Assembly (NCBI GenBank): GCA_017458065.1
Contig: JAFTGD010000021.1
Location: 1 to 64,000 of the forward strand
DNA from: Oscillospiraceae bacterium
GTDB taxonomy: Bacteria; Bacillota; Clostridia; Oscillospirales; Oscillospiraceae
Direction: 5' to 3'
Length of the DNA: 64,000 bases
The position numbers and the translations under genes were made by a program. The notes beneath the pieces were generated by a model. The model was given only the letters and a program-made list of their open reading frames with translations, made no database searches and was not told the origin of the DNA. Below are positions 52,326 through 61,798 of the stretch, piece by piece; the first letter of the stretch is position 1; the number at the start of each line of letters is the position of its first letter.

Positions 52326-53597
52326 TCAGACCTCCCTGAGCGCCCGGAGCGCCCGTTGACCGATGTCCGTTCGGCAATAGGCGTTATCAAAACGCACCTG
52401 GCCGGCCAGCGCATAGGCGTCGCGGATGGCGGATTCCAACGTGTCCGATACAGCGGTGCAGCCTGCCACGCGGCCGCCGTTTGTGACCAGGATGCCGTCC
52501 TTCAGCGCGGCGCCGGCGACAAAGACCTGCTCCCGGATTTCCTCCGGAATCTCCATCGGATAGCCCTTCTCATAGTGCTCGGGATAGCCCGCGGAGGCGA
52601 GGATCACGCAGCATGCGTGCTGGTTGGAGAACTTTACATCCGCTTCGCTGAGGCGGCCTTCCGTCACAGCGCGCATGATGGTGAAGAGGTCGCTCTCCAG
52701 CAGAGGCAGCACCACCTGGGTCTCGGGATCGCCGAAGCGGCAGTTGTACTCGATGACCTTCGGTCCGTCTTCTGTGATCATGAGACCGAAATAGAGACAG
52801 CCTTTGAAGGTGCGGCCCTCGGCGTTCATCGCCCTGACCGTCGGGAGGAAGATCTCCTCCATGCAGCGGGCGGCGACCTCCGGGGTGTAGTAGGGGTTCG
52901 GCGCGACGGTGCCCATGCCTCCGGTGTTGAGCCCGGTGTCATGGTCGCCGGCGCGTTTGTGGTCCATGCTGGAGATCATCGGGACGATCGTCTTCCCGTC
53001 GGTGAAGGAGAGCACGGAGACCTCCGGCCCTTCCAGAAACTCCTCGATGACGATCTGATCACCGCTGTGGCCAAACTTTTTCTCCTGCATCATCTCGCGG
53101 ACGGCGGAGAAAGCCTTGTCTCTGGTCTGCGCGATCAGGACGCCCTTGCCGAGGGCAAGCCCGTCTGCCTTGATCACAGTGGGGATGGGAGCGGTCTCCA
53201 GATAGCGGAGCGCCTCGTCCATGTCGGTGAAGACCTCATATCTCGCTGTGGGGATGCCGTACTTCTTCATCAGGTTCTTGGAGAAGACCTTGCTGCCTTC
53301 AATGATGGCGGCCTCGCTCCGCGGGCCGAAGCAGGGGATCCCCGCATCCTCCAGCGCGTCGACACATCCCAGGACAAGAGGATCGTCCGGGGTCACCACG
53401 GCGTAGTCGATGTTGTTTGCGGCGGCAAAGGTGACGATCGAGGCGATATCCTTGGCGCCGATGGGAACGCACTCGGCGTCCCGGGCAATGCCGCCGTTGC
53501 CGGGCAGGGCGTAGATCTGGGTGATTTCAGGATTCTCTTTCAGCTTGCGGATGACGGCGTGTTCGCGGCCGCCTCCGCCGACTACCATTACTTTCAT
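52326..53597 (-). CDS. purD: Phosphoribosylamine-glycine ligase (GAR synthetase)
   Basis: ATP-grasp ligase joining glycine to phosphoribosylamine; 423 residues. The N-terminal loop VMVVGGGGREHA, ATP-grasp motif IEEFLEGPEVSVL, and CRFGDPETQVVLPLL are family signatures. GGAGTAG precedes the start. The gap to purH (110 bp) is the largest inside the operon. Confidence 0.97.
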   Translation of the reverse strand: MKVMVVGGGGREHAVIRKLKENPEITQIYALPGNGGIARDAECVPIGAKDIASIVTFAAANNIDYAVVTPDDPLVLGCVDALEDAGIPCFGPRSEAAIIEGSKVFSKNLMKKYGIPTARYEVFTDMDEALRYLETAPIPTVIKADGLALGKGVLIAQTRDKAFSAVREMMQEKKFGHSGDQIVIEEFLEGPEVSVLSFTDGKTIVPMISSMDHKRAGDHDTGLNTGGMGTVAPNPYYTPEVAARCMEEIFLPTVRAMNAEGRTFKGCLYFGLMITEDGPKVIEYNCRFGDPETQVVLPLLESDLFTIMRAVTEGRLSEADVKFSNQHACCVILASAGYPEHYEKGYPMEIPEEIREQVFVAGAALKDGILVTNGGRVAGCTAVSDTLESAIRDAYALAGQVRFDNAYCRTDIGQRALRALREV

Positions 53598-53710
53598 AGC
53601 TACTCCATTTCATGTTGAGGATGCAGAGCACCCTTTTTAAAGACAAAACAGGGAAATGAGATGGATGTTTCCCGCCCCTGACGGAGCGGGAAAACCGATA
53701 AGATTCAGGA
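53598..53710 (-). other. purH-purD intergenic gap with a hairpin
   Basis: A 113-bp non-coding gap inside an otherwise tightly packed operon. It holds an 8-bp stem, TTTCCCGC (53668-53675) with GCGGGAAA (53686-53693), and further toward purD AAAAAGGGTG. There is no T run straight after the stem on the minus strand, so it looks like an RNA stability or processing hairpin rather than a terminator. Confidence 0.5.
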
Positions 53711-54889
53711 TCAGTGATGGAACAGGCGCATGCCGGTGAAGGCCATGACCATGTTGTACTTGTTGGCGGTGTCAATGACGTGGTCGTCACGGATGGAACC
53801 GCCCGGCTCCGCGATATACTGAACGCCGGATTTGTGAGCGCGCTCGACATTATCGCCGAAGGGGAAGAAGGCGTCGGAACCGCAGGTCACGCCGCTCTGC
53901 GTGGAGATCCAGGCCTTCTTCTCTTCCTGAGTCAGGACCTCGGGCTTCACCTTGAAGCGGGTCTGCCACACGCCCTCGGCGAGAACGTCTTCATATTCGT
54001 CGGAGAGATAGACGTCGATGGCGTTGTCCCGGTCGGGACGGCGGATTCCGTCCACAAACTGCAGGCCAAGCACCTTCGGGTGCTGGCGGAGCAGCCAGTT
54101 GTCCGCCTTCTGCCCCGCGAGGCGGGTGCAGTGAATGCGGCTCTGCTGACCGGCGCCGACGCCGATGGCCTGACCGTCCTTGACGTAGCAGACGGAGTTG
54201 GACTGGGTATACTTCAGAGTGATCAGCGCGACGATCATATCGCGGACTGCGGCTTCGGAGAGTGCTTTATTCTCAGTTACGATGTTTTGGAGCAGGGACG
54301 CATCGATGCGGAAGTTGTTATGCCCCTGCTCAAAGGTGACGCCGAAGACATCCTTGCACTCCTGGAGTGCGGGGACATAGTCCGGGTCGATTTGCACGAC
54401 ATTGTAGTTGCCCTTTTTCTTCGTCTTCAGGATGGCGAGCGCTTCTTCCGTGTAAGCGGGGGCGATGATGCCGTCGGAGACCTCATCTTTGAGATAGAGC
54501 GCCGTGGCTGCGTCGCAGGGATCGCTCAGTGCGGCCCAGTCGCCGTAGGAGCAGAGCCGGTCCGCCCCTCTAGCGCGGATATAGGCACAGGAGATGGGGG
54601 AGAGCTCGGCCTCGGGATCGACAAAGTAGATCCGGCGGTCCGTCTCGCTCAGCGGCAGGCCCACGGCTGCACCGGCGGGGGAGACGTGCTTGAAGCTTGC
54701 CGCGGAGGGAAGTCCGGTGGCTTCCTTCAGCTCTTTCACCAGCTGCCAGGAATTCAGCGCGTCGAGGAAGTTAATGTATCCGGGACGCCCGTTCAGCACA
54801 GCGACGGGCAGCTCGGAGCCGTCCTTCATATAGATGCTGGCAGGCTTCTGATTGGGATTGCAGCCGTATTTGAGTTCAAACTGTTTCAT
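53711..54889 (-). CDS. purH: Stand-alone AICAR transformylase (PurH transformylase domain only)
   Basis: Formylates AICAR to FAICAR using 10-formyl-THF. At 392 residues it corresponds only to the C-terminal half of bifunctional PurH: it opens at the transformylase domain (LKYGCNPNQKPASI), has the catalytic Lys-His in SFKHVSPAGAA, and contains GVGAGQQSRIHC and SDAFFPFGDNVE. The N-terminal MGS-fold cyclohydrolase is absent. The missing step is supplied by the purO-like gene immediately upstream in the operon. Confidence 0.95.
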   Translation of the reverse strand: MKQFELKYGCNPNQKPASIYMKDGSELPVAVLNGRPGYINFLDALNSWQLVKELKEATGLPSAASFKHVSPAGAAVGLPLSETDRRIYFVDPEAELSPISCAYIRARGADRLCSYGDWAALSDPCDAATALYLKDEVSDGIIAPAYTEEALAILKTKKKGNYNVVQIDPDYVPALQECKDVFGVTFEQGHNNFRIDASLLQNIVTENKALSEAAVRDMIVALITLKYTQSNSVCYVKDGQAIGVGAGQQSRIHCTRLAGQKADNWLLRQHPKVLGLQFVDGIRRPDRDNAIDVYLSDEYEDVLAEGVWQTRFKVKPEVLTQEEKKAWISTQSGVTCGSDAFFPFGDNVERAHKSGVQYIAEPGGSIRDDHVIDTANKYNMVMAFTGMRLFHH

Positions 54890-54892
54890 GAT

Positions 54893-55525
54893 TCAGTCCC
54901 CCAGATGTTTGTTGAAGAGTTTGACTTCGCCCCTGACGTTGGTGTAGAGCGAAACCTTGTTGTCCTCGTTCAGCGCGGCCCAGACTTCCTCGGGAGAAGG
55001 CATGTCGATCTCCAGCGGCTCGCCCTTGAAGCTGGGCAGCGGGGAACCGGGGCCTTCATAGGTGCTGAGGAAGTAGCCTTTTCCTTCGTCGCAGCCTTCA
55101 TAGCAGAAGAACTCGCGAAGGCAGCGGCCGTCCACGCATTTGAGAATCGAGAGCTCAAAGCTGCCGTCCTGATGCAGCACGGCGGAGATGCGGGGAGTGT
55201 TGTTGGGGGCGTCCGGCTCAAATTCCCTTGTCATCAGGGCTGCGCGGAAGTTGCCCATGTCGCGGATGGTGTCGGTCTGGTCGCCGTTGGTGACGATGAG
55301 GTCGGTACCGCTCTGCCGAACCGGGTGATAGATGATCAGGCTGGGGTCGGAGACCTTCGCCGGGTCAAAAGCCTCGGTGCGGATGCCGTCATCGGTCAGG
55401 GAAAAGATCCGGTTGCGGCTGTTCTCGCTGCGGCCCATGATGAAATAGTATACGGTGTCCTTGCCCACGGCGATGCCGCGCCCGGGATAGGGATTGTTCT
55501 TCAGAAACGCCAGAAAATCCGTCAT
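54893..55525 (-). CDS. purO: PurO-type IMP cyclohydrolase
   Basis: Closes the FAICAR ring to IMP, the last step of de novo purine synthesis. A 210-residue protein resembling the archaeal PurO fold (NPYPGRGIAVGKDTVYYF and an SRNRIF segment), not the MGS fold found in bacterial PurH. Placement next to a transformylase-only purH supports the assignment. I chose the ATG at 55525 with GAAAGGAG upstream; it overlaps the purN stop (ATGA). A longer in-frame reading to 55576 lies inside purN and lacks support. Confidence 0.88.
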   Translation of the reverse strand: MTDFLAFLKNNPYPGRGIAVGKDTVYYFIMGRSENSRNRIFSLTDDGIRTEAFDPAKVSDPSLIIYHPVRQSGTDLIVTNGDQTDTIRDMGNFRAALMTREFEPDAPNNTPRISAVLHQDGSFELSILKCVDGRCLREFFCYEGCDEGKGYFLSTYEGPGSPLPSFKGEPLEIDMPSPEEVWAALNEDNKVSLYTNVRGEVKLFNKHLGD

Positions 55526-56106
55526 TTGAGTACTCCTTTCGAAACCAGCTCTGCCGCCTGCGGCAGAAGAATCCATTCCGCTTGCTCCATGACACGCTTC
55601 TGCAGCAGCTCGGGGGTGTCGCCCGGCAGAACATCAACGGCCTTCTGGAGAATGATCTCACCGCCGTCGGGGATCTCATTGACAAAGTGTACGGTGGCGC
55701 CGGTGACCTTGACGCCGCGGGCCAGCGCTTCCTCGTGGACGCGCAGCCCGTAATAGCCTTTTCCGCAGAAAGCAGGGATCAGTGAAGGGTGGACGTTCAG
55801 AATGCGGTTCGGCCACGCAGAGGTGAAATCCTCACTCAGGATCCGCATGAACCCGGCGAGGATGATCAGGTCGATCCCGCGTTCGGCGAGAAGCTGACGC
55901 AGAGCGTCCTCAAAGCCCTTTCCGGTCAGGACCGCGGTCTCAACACCGGCCTTCTCGGCGCGCTGAAGCGCATAGGCCTTTGCATTGTTGGAGACCACCA
56001 GCACGATTTCGCCGCTCGTGAGCACACCGCTCTGTTCCGCGTCCAGAAGCGCCTGCAGATTTGTCCCGCCGCCGGATACGAGGACGGCAATCTTCGCTTT
56101 CCTCAT
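55522..56106 (-). CDS. purN: Phosphoribosylglycinamide formyltransferase
   Basis: Formylates GAR with 10-formyl-THF; 194 residues. AVLVSGGGTNLQALLD at the N-terminus, the catalytic ILNVHPSLIPAF, and GATVHFVNEIPDGGEIILQ with the catalytic Asp are conserved. It overlaps the PurO start by four bases and follows purM after 9 bp. Confidence 0.96.
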   Translation of the reverse strand: MRKAKIAVLVSGGGTNLQALLDAEQSGVLTSGEIVLVVSNNAKAYALQRAEKAGVETAVLTGKGFEDALRQLLAERGIDLIILAGFMRILSEDFTSAWPNRILNVHPSLIPAFCGKGYYGLRVHEEALARGVKVTGATVHFVNEIPDGGEIILQKAVDVLPGDTPELLQKRVMEQAEWILLPQAAELVSKGVLK

Positions 56107-56115
56107 ACCTTGCCC

Positions 56116-57141
56116 TCAGCAGATGACGATGGGCTCGTCGCCGGGCGCGATCTCGCCGATGACGACTGCGTCCGGAAGAACCGAACAGATACGGTCAGCG
56201 CTCTCCCGCGCGACCACAAGGCTCATGCCGATTCCCATGTTGAAGGTGTTGAACATGTCGCGCTCGGGGATTGCGCCACGCTCCTGAATCAGGCGGAAAA
56301 CCGCCGGGACAGGGATCGCGGCCTTCTCGATCCGAGCCTGACAGCCCGCGGGGAGACAGCGGGGGATGTTCTCATAGAAGCCGCCGCCCGTAATGTGGCT
56401 GATCCCGTGGATGCCGCCGATCTCCAGCGCCGCCAGAACCGGCTTCACATAGATCTTTGTCGGGGTCAGCAGTGCCTCGCCGAGGCTCATGCCCAGCTCA
56501 TCTACGCTTGCGCCGAGGTCTGCGTGCTCCACGTCAAAGACCTTGCGCACCAGCGAGTAGCCGTTGGAGTGGATGCCGCTGGACGGAAGGCCGAGAACCA
56601 CATCGCCTTCGCAGACGGAATTCCGGTCGAGGATCTTCTCCTTGTCCACGATGCCGACGGCGAAGCCGGCCAGGTCGTAGTCGTCCGGCTGCATGGTCCC
56701 CGGGTGCTCCGCGGTCTCGCCGCCGATCAGGGCGCAGCCGGCCTGCACGCAGCCCTCCGCAACGCCGGAGACCAGTGTCGCGACCTTCTCGGGCTCGTTC
56801 CTGCCGATGGCGATATAGTCCAGAAAGAACAGGGGTTTCGCGCCGCAGCAGACGATGTCGTTGACGCACATGGCCACACAGTCGATCCCGACGGTGTCAT
56901 GTTTCCCCAGCAGCTGTGCAATGCGCTGCTTGGTGCCGACGCCGTCCGTCCCGGAGACAAGGACCGGTTCCTTCATACCGCCAAGCTGCGGTGCGAACAG
57001 ACCGCCGAAGCCGCCGATGTCCGACACCACGCCGGGGATGAAGGTGCGCTCCACATGCTGCTTCATCAGGCGCACGCCCTCGTAGCCCGCCTCAATGTTG
57101 ACACCGGCTGCGGCATAGGAGGCAGAATGGGAATTGTTCAT
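56116..57141 (-). CDS. purM: Phosphoribosylformylglycinamidine cyclo-ligase (AIR synthetase)
   Basis: Closes the imidazole ring of FGAM to AIR; 341 residues. SYAAAGVNIEAGYEGV, LVSGTDGVGTK, CVNDIVCCGAKPLFFLDY and GGETAEHPG are signature blocks. It starts 3 bp after the purF stop. Confidence 0.97.
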   Translation of the reverse strand: MNNSHSASYAAAGVNIEAGYEGVRLMKQHVERTFIPGVVSDIGGFGGLFAPQLGGMKEPVLVSGTDGVGTKQRIAQLLGKHDTVGIDCVAMCVNDIVCCGAKPLFFLDYIAIGRNEPEKVATLVSGVAEGCVQAGCALIGGETAEHPGTMQPDDYDLAGFAVGIVDKEKILDRNSVCEGDVVLGLPSSGIHSNGYSLVRKVFDVEHADLGASVDELGMSLGEALLTPTKIYVKPVLAALEIGGIHGISHITGGGFYENIPRCLPAGCQARIEKAAIPVPAVFRLIQERGAIPERDMFNTFNMGIGMSLVVARESADRICSVLPDAVVIGEIAPGDEPIVIC

Positions 57142-57144
57142 GGC

Positions 57145-58572
57145 TTATTCCTTTCCGTTCCAGCAATAGGTGCAGATCTTGTCGGGGTCGATGCCGATGG
57201 CTTCCAGCAGCCCGTCCAGCGACTGGTATTCCAGCGAGTCGAAACCGAGCTTCTCGCAGATCGCCTTGCGCAGGCACTTGCCGCGTTCGGAGTGAGAGTC
57301 GGCATATTCGTCCAGATGCTTCTGGCCTTCGCCGTCCTCCAGTTCCTCAATCGTCCTGCGGGCGAGCAGGTCCATATCGGAGTTGCCTCGTGAGAAGTTC
57401 AGATACTTGCAGGCGTACATGATGGGCGGGCAGGCGGAGCGCATATGCACTTCGGCCGCGCCGGACTCATAGAGAAAGTCGACCGTGCCCTGCAGCTGGG
57501 TACCGCGCACAATAGAGTCGTCCACGAAAAGCAGCTTCTTGCCCTCAATGAGCTCGGGGACGGGGATCTGCTTCATCTTGGCCACCTGGTCGCGCACGTC
57601 CTGGTTGGCCGGCATGAAGGAGCGCGGCCAGGTCGGGGTGTACTTGACAAAGGGTCTGGCAAAGGGCTTGCCGCTGCGGTTTGCATAGCCGATGGCGTGG
57701 GGGATGCCGGAGTCGGGGACGCCGGCCACATAGTCCACCTTCGGCAGCTGCCCGTGGACGATCTCGTCGCGGGCCATGATCTCGCCGTTGCGGTAGCGCA
57801 TGACCTCAACGTTGACGCCCTCGTAGTTGGAGTTCGGATAGCCGTAATAGCTCCAGAGAAACGCGCAGATCTTCATTTTTTCCGCGGCCGGCGCAAGGGA
57901 TTCGAACCCGTCGGCGGTGATGCGGACAATCTCAGCCGGCCCCAGCTCATAGGCCTTGGTATAACCCAGCTTCTGGTAGGCGAAGGACTCAAAGCTGACG
58001 CAGTATCCGTCCTCATCCTTCCCGACCAGGACCGGAAGCCGACCGAACTGGTCGCGGGCCGCGATGATCTCGCCCTGCGCCGTCATGAGCAGAACCGTCA
58101 TCGAGCCGTCGATCACCCGCTGCATATGCTGGATGCCGGCGACCAGGCTCTCACGCTCGTTGATGAGCGCGGCGACCAGTTCCGTACAGTTGACCTTTCC
58201 GGAGCTCATGGCCATAAACTGATGGCCGTGGTCAGAGAAATAGGTGTCTACCAGTTCCTCGGCGTTGTTGATCTGCCCGACGGTCGTGATGGCATAGAGC
58301 CCCAGATGCGAGCGCACAAGCAGCGGCTGCGGGTCAGAGTCGCTGATGCAGCCGATGCCGCAGCAGCCCCCGTGGAAGTCCGCGAGGTCTTTTTCAAACT
58401 TCGTCCGGAAGGGCGTGTTGGTGATGGAGTGGATCTGACGTTGGCAGCCGTGCTCTCTGCTCCAGATCGCCATACCGGCGTTGCGGGTGCCCAGATGACT
58501 GTGATAATCGGTGCCGAAGAAGACGTCCAGAACAACGTCCCTTTTTGACACCGCACCAAAGAAGCCGCCCAT
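57145..58572 (-). CDS. purF: Amidophosphoribosyltransferase-like protein lacking the glutaminase nucleophile
   Basis: The first committed purine enzyme by homology; 475 residues. The phosphoribosyltransferase half is intact (LLFVDDSIVRGTQLQG PRPP loop near residues 343-356). Cysteines able to bind a [4Fe-4S] cluster, as in Bacillus PurF, are kept (ICAFLWSYYGY, RSACPPIMYACKYL, CTYC at 467-470). But canonical PurF begins Met-Cys, with Cys as the Ntn nucleophile, while this protein begins [10 protein letters not shown]. The start is fixed by a one-base overlap with purC (TGATG). I infer an ammonia-using enzyme or an unusual nitrogen source. Confidence 0.88.
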   Translation of the reverse strand: MGGFFGAVSKRDVVLDVFFGTDYHSHLGTRNAGMAIWSREHGCQRQIHSITNTPFRTKFEKDLADFHGGCCGIGCISDSDPQPLLVRSHLGLYAITTVGQINNAEELVDTYFSDHGHQFMAMSSGKVNCTELVAALINERESLVAGIQHMQRVIDGSMTVLLMTAQGEIIAARDQFGRLPVLVGKDEDGYCVSFESFAYQKLGYTKAYELGPAEIVRITADGFESLAPAAEKMKICAFLWSYYGYPNSNYEGVNVEVMRYRNGEIMARDEIVHGQLPKVDYVAGVPDSGIPHAIGYANRSGKPFARPFVKYTPTWPRSFMPANQDVRDQVAKMKQIPVPELIEGKKLLFVDDSIVRGTQLQGTVDFLYESGAAEVHMRSACPPIMYACKYLNFSRGNSDMDLLARRTIEELEDGEGQKHLDEYADSHSERGKCLRKAICEKLGFDSLEYQSLDGLLEAIGIDPDKICTYCWNGKE

Positions 58573-59258
58573 CAGGCAAAGAAGAGCTCAGAGAGCGTCA
58601 TCGGATCGATGTACTTGCCGTCTTTGTAGACGCGCATGTTGCCGGAGGCGATCTCGTCGATGAGCATGACCTCGCCATTGGCGTCATAGCCGTACTCAAA
58701 CTTGATGTCATAGAGGACCAGGCCGCGGGCCTTCATCTCGTCGGCGACGATCTGGGTGATCTTCTGGGTCATGTCTTTGATGGTGTCGTACTGCTCGGCG
58801 GTCATGACGCCGAGGACAATGAGGCCGTCCTTGGTCACGAGGGGATCGCCCTTCTCATCGTTTTTAAAGGTCATCTCAACATAAGCGGGGAGATCGGCGC
58901 CCTCTTCGACATAGTCGCTGTAGCGGCGGAAGAAGGAACCGACGGCCTTGTGGCGGCAGATAACTTCAAGTCCCTTGCCGAAGACCTTGGCAGGGAGAAC
59001 CTCCATGGTGGTTTCCTTGAGGTCGGCGCTGACATAGTGGGTGCGAATGCCGGCGGCATTGATCTTTTCAAAGAAATAGATGGACATGCGCAGATTGACA
59101 TCGCCGACACCGTCGATGGTGAGACCGACAGAATTCTCACCGGGATCAAAGACGCCGTCCTTGCCGGTGCAGTCGTCCTTGAACTTCAGAAGATAGTTGC
59201 CGTTGTCGAGGGCATAGACATTCTTGGTTTTGCCGGTGTAAACGAGTTTCTTTTCCAT
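58572..59258 (-). CDS. purC: SAICAR synthetase
   Basis: Joins aspartate to CAIR; 228 residues. [12 protein letters not shown] at the N-terminus, [14 protein letters not shown], and LYDIKFEYG followed by [12 protein letters not shown] are family signatures. AAAGGAGC lies upstream. Its stop shares a base with the purF ATG. Confidence 0.96.
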   Translation of the reverse strand: MEKKLVYTGKTKNVYALDNGNYLLKFKDDCTGKDGVFDPGENSVGLTIDGVGDVNLRMSIYFFEKINAAGIRTHYVSADLKETTMEVLPAKVFGKGLEVICRHKAVGSFFRRYSDYVEEGADLPAYVEMTFKNDEKGDPLVTKDGLIVLGVMTAEQYDTIKDMTQKITQIVADEMKARGLVLYDIKFEYGYDANGEVMLIDEIASGNMRVYKDGKYIDPMTLSELFFA

Positions 59259-59313
59259 GGTGGTAAGCTCCTTTATTTAAAAAATATGGGATAACAGAGT
59301 AAGAGGGGATCGC

Positions 59314-59802
59314 TCAGAGCCGTGCGGCGATGCCGGCGTCCTTCTCCAGAACCGCGGCGGTGTCCCGCTCGCGCTTCAGGCGCAGGCGTTCGGCGACCTC
59401 GGGATCCGAGACCGAGAGGATCTCGGCTGCGAGCAGAGCGGCGTTCGCGCCGTTGTTCACACCGACGGCGGCGACGGGGATGCCCGAGGGCATCTGTACG
59501 GTGCTGAGCAGCGCGTCCATCCCGTCAAAGAAGGGACCCTTGCAGGGAATGCCGATGACCGGGAGCGTGGTGTTGGCTGCAATGGCCCCCGCGAGGTGAG
59601 CCGCCATACCGGCCGCTGCGATCAGGACGCCGAAGCCGTTCTCTCTCGCGTCCAGGGAAAACTGCCTGGCCTGCTCCGGCGTGCGGTGGGCGGAGAAGAC
59701 GTGTACTTCAAAGGGAATGTCCAGTTCCTTCAGGATGCCGGTGGCTTTCTGGATGACGGGCAGGTCGCTGTCGCTGCCCATGACAATGCCGACTTTTTTC
59801 AA
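59314..59802 (-). CDS. purE: N5-CAIR mutase (class I PurE)
   Basis: Interconverts N5-CAIR and CAIR; 162 residues. [21 protein letters not shown] and [11 protein letters not shown] mark class I PurE. No PurK is in the window, so the N5-CAIR source must be elsewhere, or the enzyme may work directly with CO2-derived carboxylation. Spacing to pyrI is 21 bp. Confidence 0.96.
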   Translation of the reverse strand: MKKVGIVMGSDSDLPVIQKATGILKELDIPFEVHVFSAHRTPEQARQFSLDARENGFGVLIAAAGMAAHLAGAIAANTTLPVIGIPCKGPFFDGMDALLSTVQMPSGIPVAAVGVNNGANAALLAAEILSVSDPEVAERLRLKRERDTAAVLEKDAGIAARL

Positions 59803-59823
59803 AATGACGTTCCTCCTGTCGGT

Positions 59824-60240
59824 CTAATTCGCTTTGGTCTCGCAGTAGATGCAGCGGTACACCTTGTTTGCCCGATCTGTGAGCTTGAAGACATGCGGCA
59901 GCTCCTGCTCGGTGGTGGTGATGCAGCGGGGATTTTTGCAGAAAATGACGTTTCGAAGCTGCTCCGGCATCTCAATGGACTTCTTCTCCACCAGCTCGCC
60001 GCTGCGGATGATGTTGATGGTGACGCCGGGATCCACGTAGCCGATCACATCGAGGCTTACGGGGATGTCGGAGTCGATCTTGATGATGTCCTTCCTGCCC
60101 AGCTTGACGCTGTGGACGTTTTTGATAATGGCGACCGAGCAGTCCAGCTTCTCAAGCCCCAGCAGTTCATAGAGCCGCATGCCGAGGCCGGCTGTGATGT
60201 GGTCAATGACAATACCGTTGGAGATGGAATCGATATTCAC
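59824..60240 (-). CDS. pyrI: Aspartate carbamoyltransferase regulatory subunit
   Basis: Binds nucleotide effectors and zinc and links to PyrB in the allosteric ATCase; 138 residues. The N-terminal allosteric domain starts [13 protein letters not shown], and the C-terminal zinc site has CKNPRC and CIYC. The ATG overlaps the pyrB stop. Confidence 0.96.
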   Translation of the reverse strand: MNIDSISNGIVIDHITAGLGMRLYELLGLEKLDCSVAIIKNVHSVKLGRKDIIKIDSDIPVSLDVIGYVDPGVTINIIRSGELVEKKSIEMPEQLRNVIFCKNPRCITTTEQELPHVFKLTDRANKVYRCIYCETKAN

Positions 60241-61163
60241 AGCGTGCCCGCCTCCTTTAACAGCTTTAGAATCAGCGCCATGCGCATGTACTTGCCGTAC
60301 AGCACCTGCTTGAAGTAGCAGGCGCGCGGATCGTCGTCAATGGCGACGCTGATCTCGTTGACACGGGGCAGGGGATGCATGATGCAGAGGTCCTCCCTCG
60401 CATTCTGCAGCTTGTCCGGGGTCAGAATGTAGCTGTCCTTCAGCCGCAGGTAATCTTCCTCGTTGAAGAAGCGCTCACGCTGCACGCGGGTCATGTAGAG
60501 GATATCGAGTTCCGGCATGACGCCTTCCAGATCCGTGGTCTGGACATAGTCGATGTTCTTTGCGGCAAGGACTTCCTTCTTCACATAGCTGGGCAGCTTC
60601 AGCTCCTCCGGGGAGATCAGATAGAGCTTCAGACCAGGGTAACGGGAGAGCGCGCTGATGAGCGAGTGTACGGTGCGGCCGAACTTCAGATCTCCGCAGA
60701 AGCCGACGGTCAGGTTCTCGAAGCCGCCCTTCTCGCGGTAGATGGTCAGCAGGTCCGCGAGGGTCTGGGTCGGGTGGTTGTGCCCGCCGTCGCCGGCGTT
60801 TATCACGGGAATGCTGGCATTCATCGCGGCAACCAGCGGCGCGCCCTCCTTTGGGTGGCGCATGGCGATGATATCGGCGTAGCAGCTGATGACCTTGGCG
60901 GTGTCTGCCACGCTTTCGCCTTTAGAGGCGGAAGAACTCTGCGCCTCGGAAAAGCCGATCACATTGCCGCCCAGCTCATACATTGCCGCCTCAAAGCTCA
61001 GCCTTGTGCGGGTGGAGGGCTCGAAGAACAGCGTCGCAAGCTTTTTGCCGCGGCAGAGGTCACGGTATGCGGCAGGATTGGCAATGATGTCGTTTGCGGT
61101 GTCGATCAGCGCCTGCAGTTCCTCAGGGCTGAAGTCAAGGATATCGATCAGGCTTCTCTTCAT
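60237..61163 (-). CDS. pyrB: Aspartate carbamoyltransferase catalytic subunit
   Basis: Makes carbamoyl-aspartate; 308 residues. The phosphate-binding [34 protein letters not shown] and MHPLPRVNE are diagnostic. It overlaps pyrE upstream and pyrI downstream by 4 bases each. Confidence 0.97.
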   Translation of the reverse strand: MKRSLIDILDFSPEELQALIDTANDIIANPAAYRDLCRGKKLATLFFEPSTRTRLSFEAAMYELGGNVIGFSEAQSSSASKGESVADTAKVISCYADIIAMRHPKEGAPLVAAMNASIPVINAGDGGHNHPTQTLADLLTIYREKGGFENLTVGFCGDLKFGRTVHSLISALSRYPGLKLYLISPEELKLPSYVKKEVLAAKNIDYVQTTDLEGVMPELDILYMTRVQRERFFNEEDYLRLKDSYILTPDKLQNAREDLCIMHPLPRVNEISVAIDDDPRACYFKQVLYGKYMRMALILKLLKEAGTL

Positions 61164-61798
61164 ACGGACCTCCAGCTCTCGTCAGAGGGGTTGTTCCGAA
61201 ACGCGATCAGACGCTTCACATCCTCGGGCTGAATGTACCCGTCCTCCGCCGCAACCTCGGCAATCACGTCAAAATTGGTCAGGCTGTGGTTCACGACGCC
61301 GGCCTCCTGCAGCCGGGTGAGGCCCTTCTGCATGCCGTAGGTGAAGATGCTCGCCACACCGAGCACCTCAGCCCCGGCGGAGCGCAGAACATCGACCACC
61401 TCCAGCACCGAGCCGCCTGTGGAGATGAGGTCCTCGATAACGACGACCTTTTGGCCGGGTTCCAGCCGGCCTTCGATCTGGTTCCGGCGGCCGTGGTCCT
61501 TGGCACCGGAGCGCACATAGCCCATCGGCAGTCCCATCAGATGGGCCGTGATGGCGGCGTGGGCGATCCCGGCGGTGGAAGTGCCCATCAGCACCTCCGC
61601 TTCGGGATAGTATTCCTGCACCAGCTCCTTCAGTCCGGTCTCAACGTGAGTGCGGACCTCCGGCGCGGTCAGGGTCAGGCGGTTGTCGCAGTAGACCGGA
61701 CTTTTGATGCCGCTGGCCCAGGTGAAGGGCTCTTCCGGACGGAAGAACACGGCGCGGATACTCAGCAGGTCCTTCGCGATTTGGATCTCTCTGTTCAT
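61160..61798 (-). CDS. pyrE: Orotate phosphoribosyltransferase
   Basis: Converts orotate and PRPP to OMP; 212 residues. The PRPP loop [21 protein letters not shown] and the flexible-loop region [15 protein letters not shown] are conserved. The ATG overlaps the stop of the 57-residue upstream ORF (ATGA) and has GGAGG nearby, so both coupling and direct initiation are possible. It is the first enzyme gene of the operon. Confidence 0.97.
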   Translation of the reverse strand: MNREIQIAKDLLSIRAVFFRPEEPFTWASGIKSPVYCDNRLTLTAPEVRTHVETGLKELVQEYYPEAEVLMGTSTAGIAHAAITAHLMGLPMGYVRSGAKDHGRRNQIEGRLEPGQKVVVIEDLISTGGSVLEVVDVLRSAGAEVLGVASIFTYGMQKGLTRLQEAGVVNHSLTNFDVIAEVAAEDGYIQPEDVKRLIAFRNNPSDESWRSV

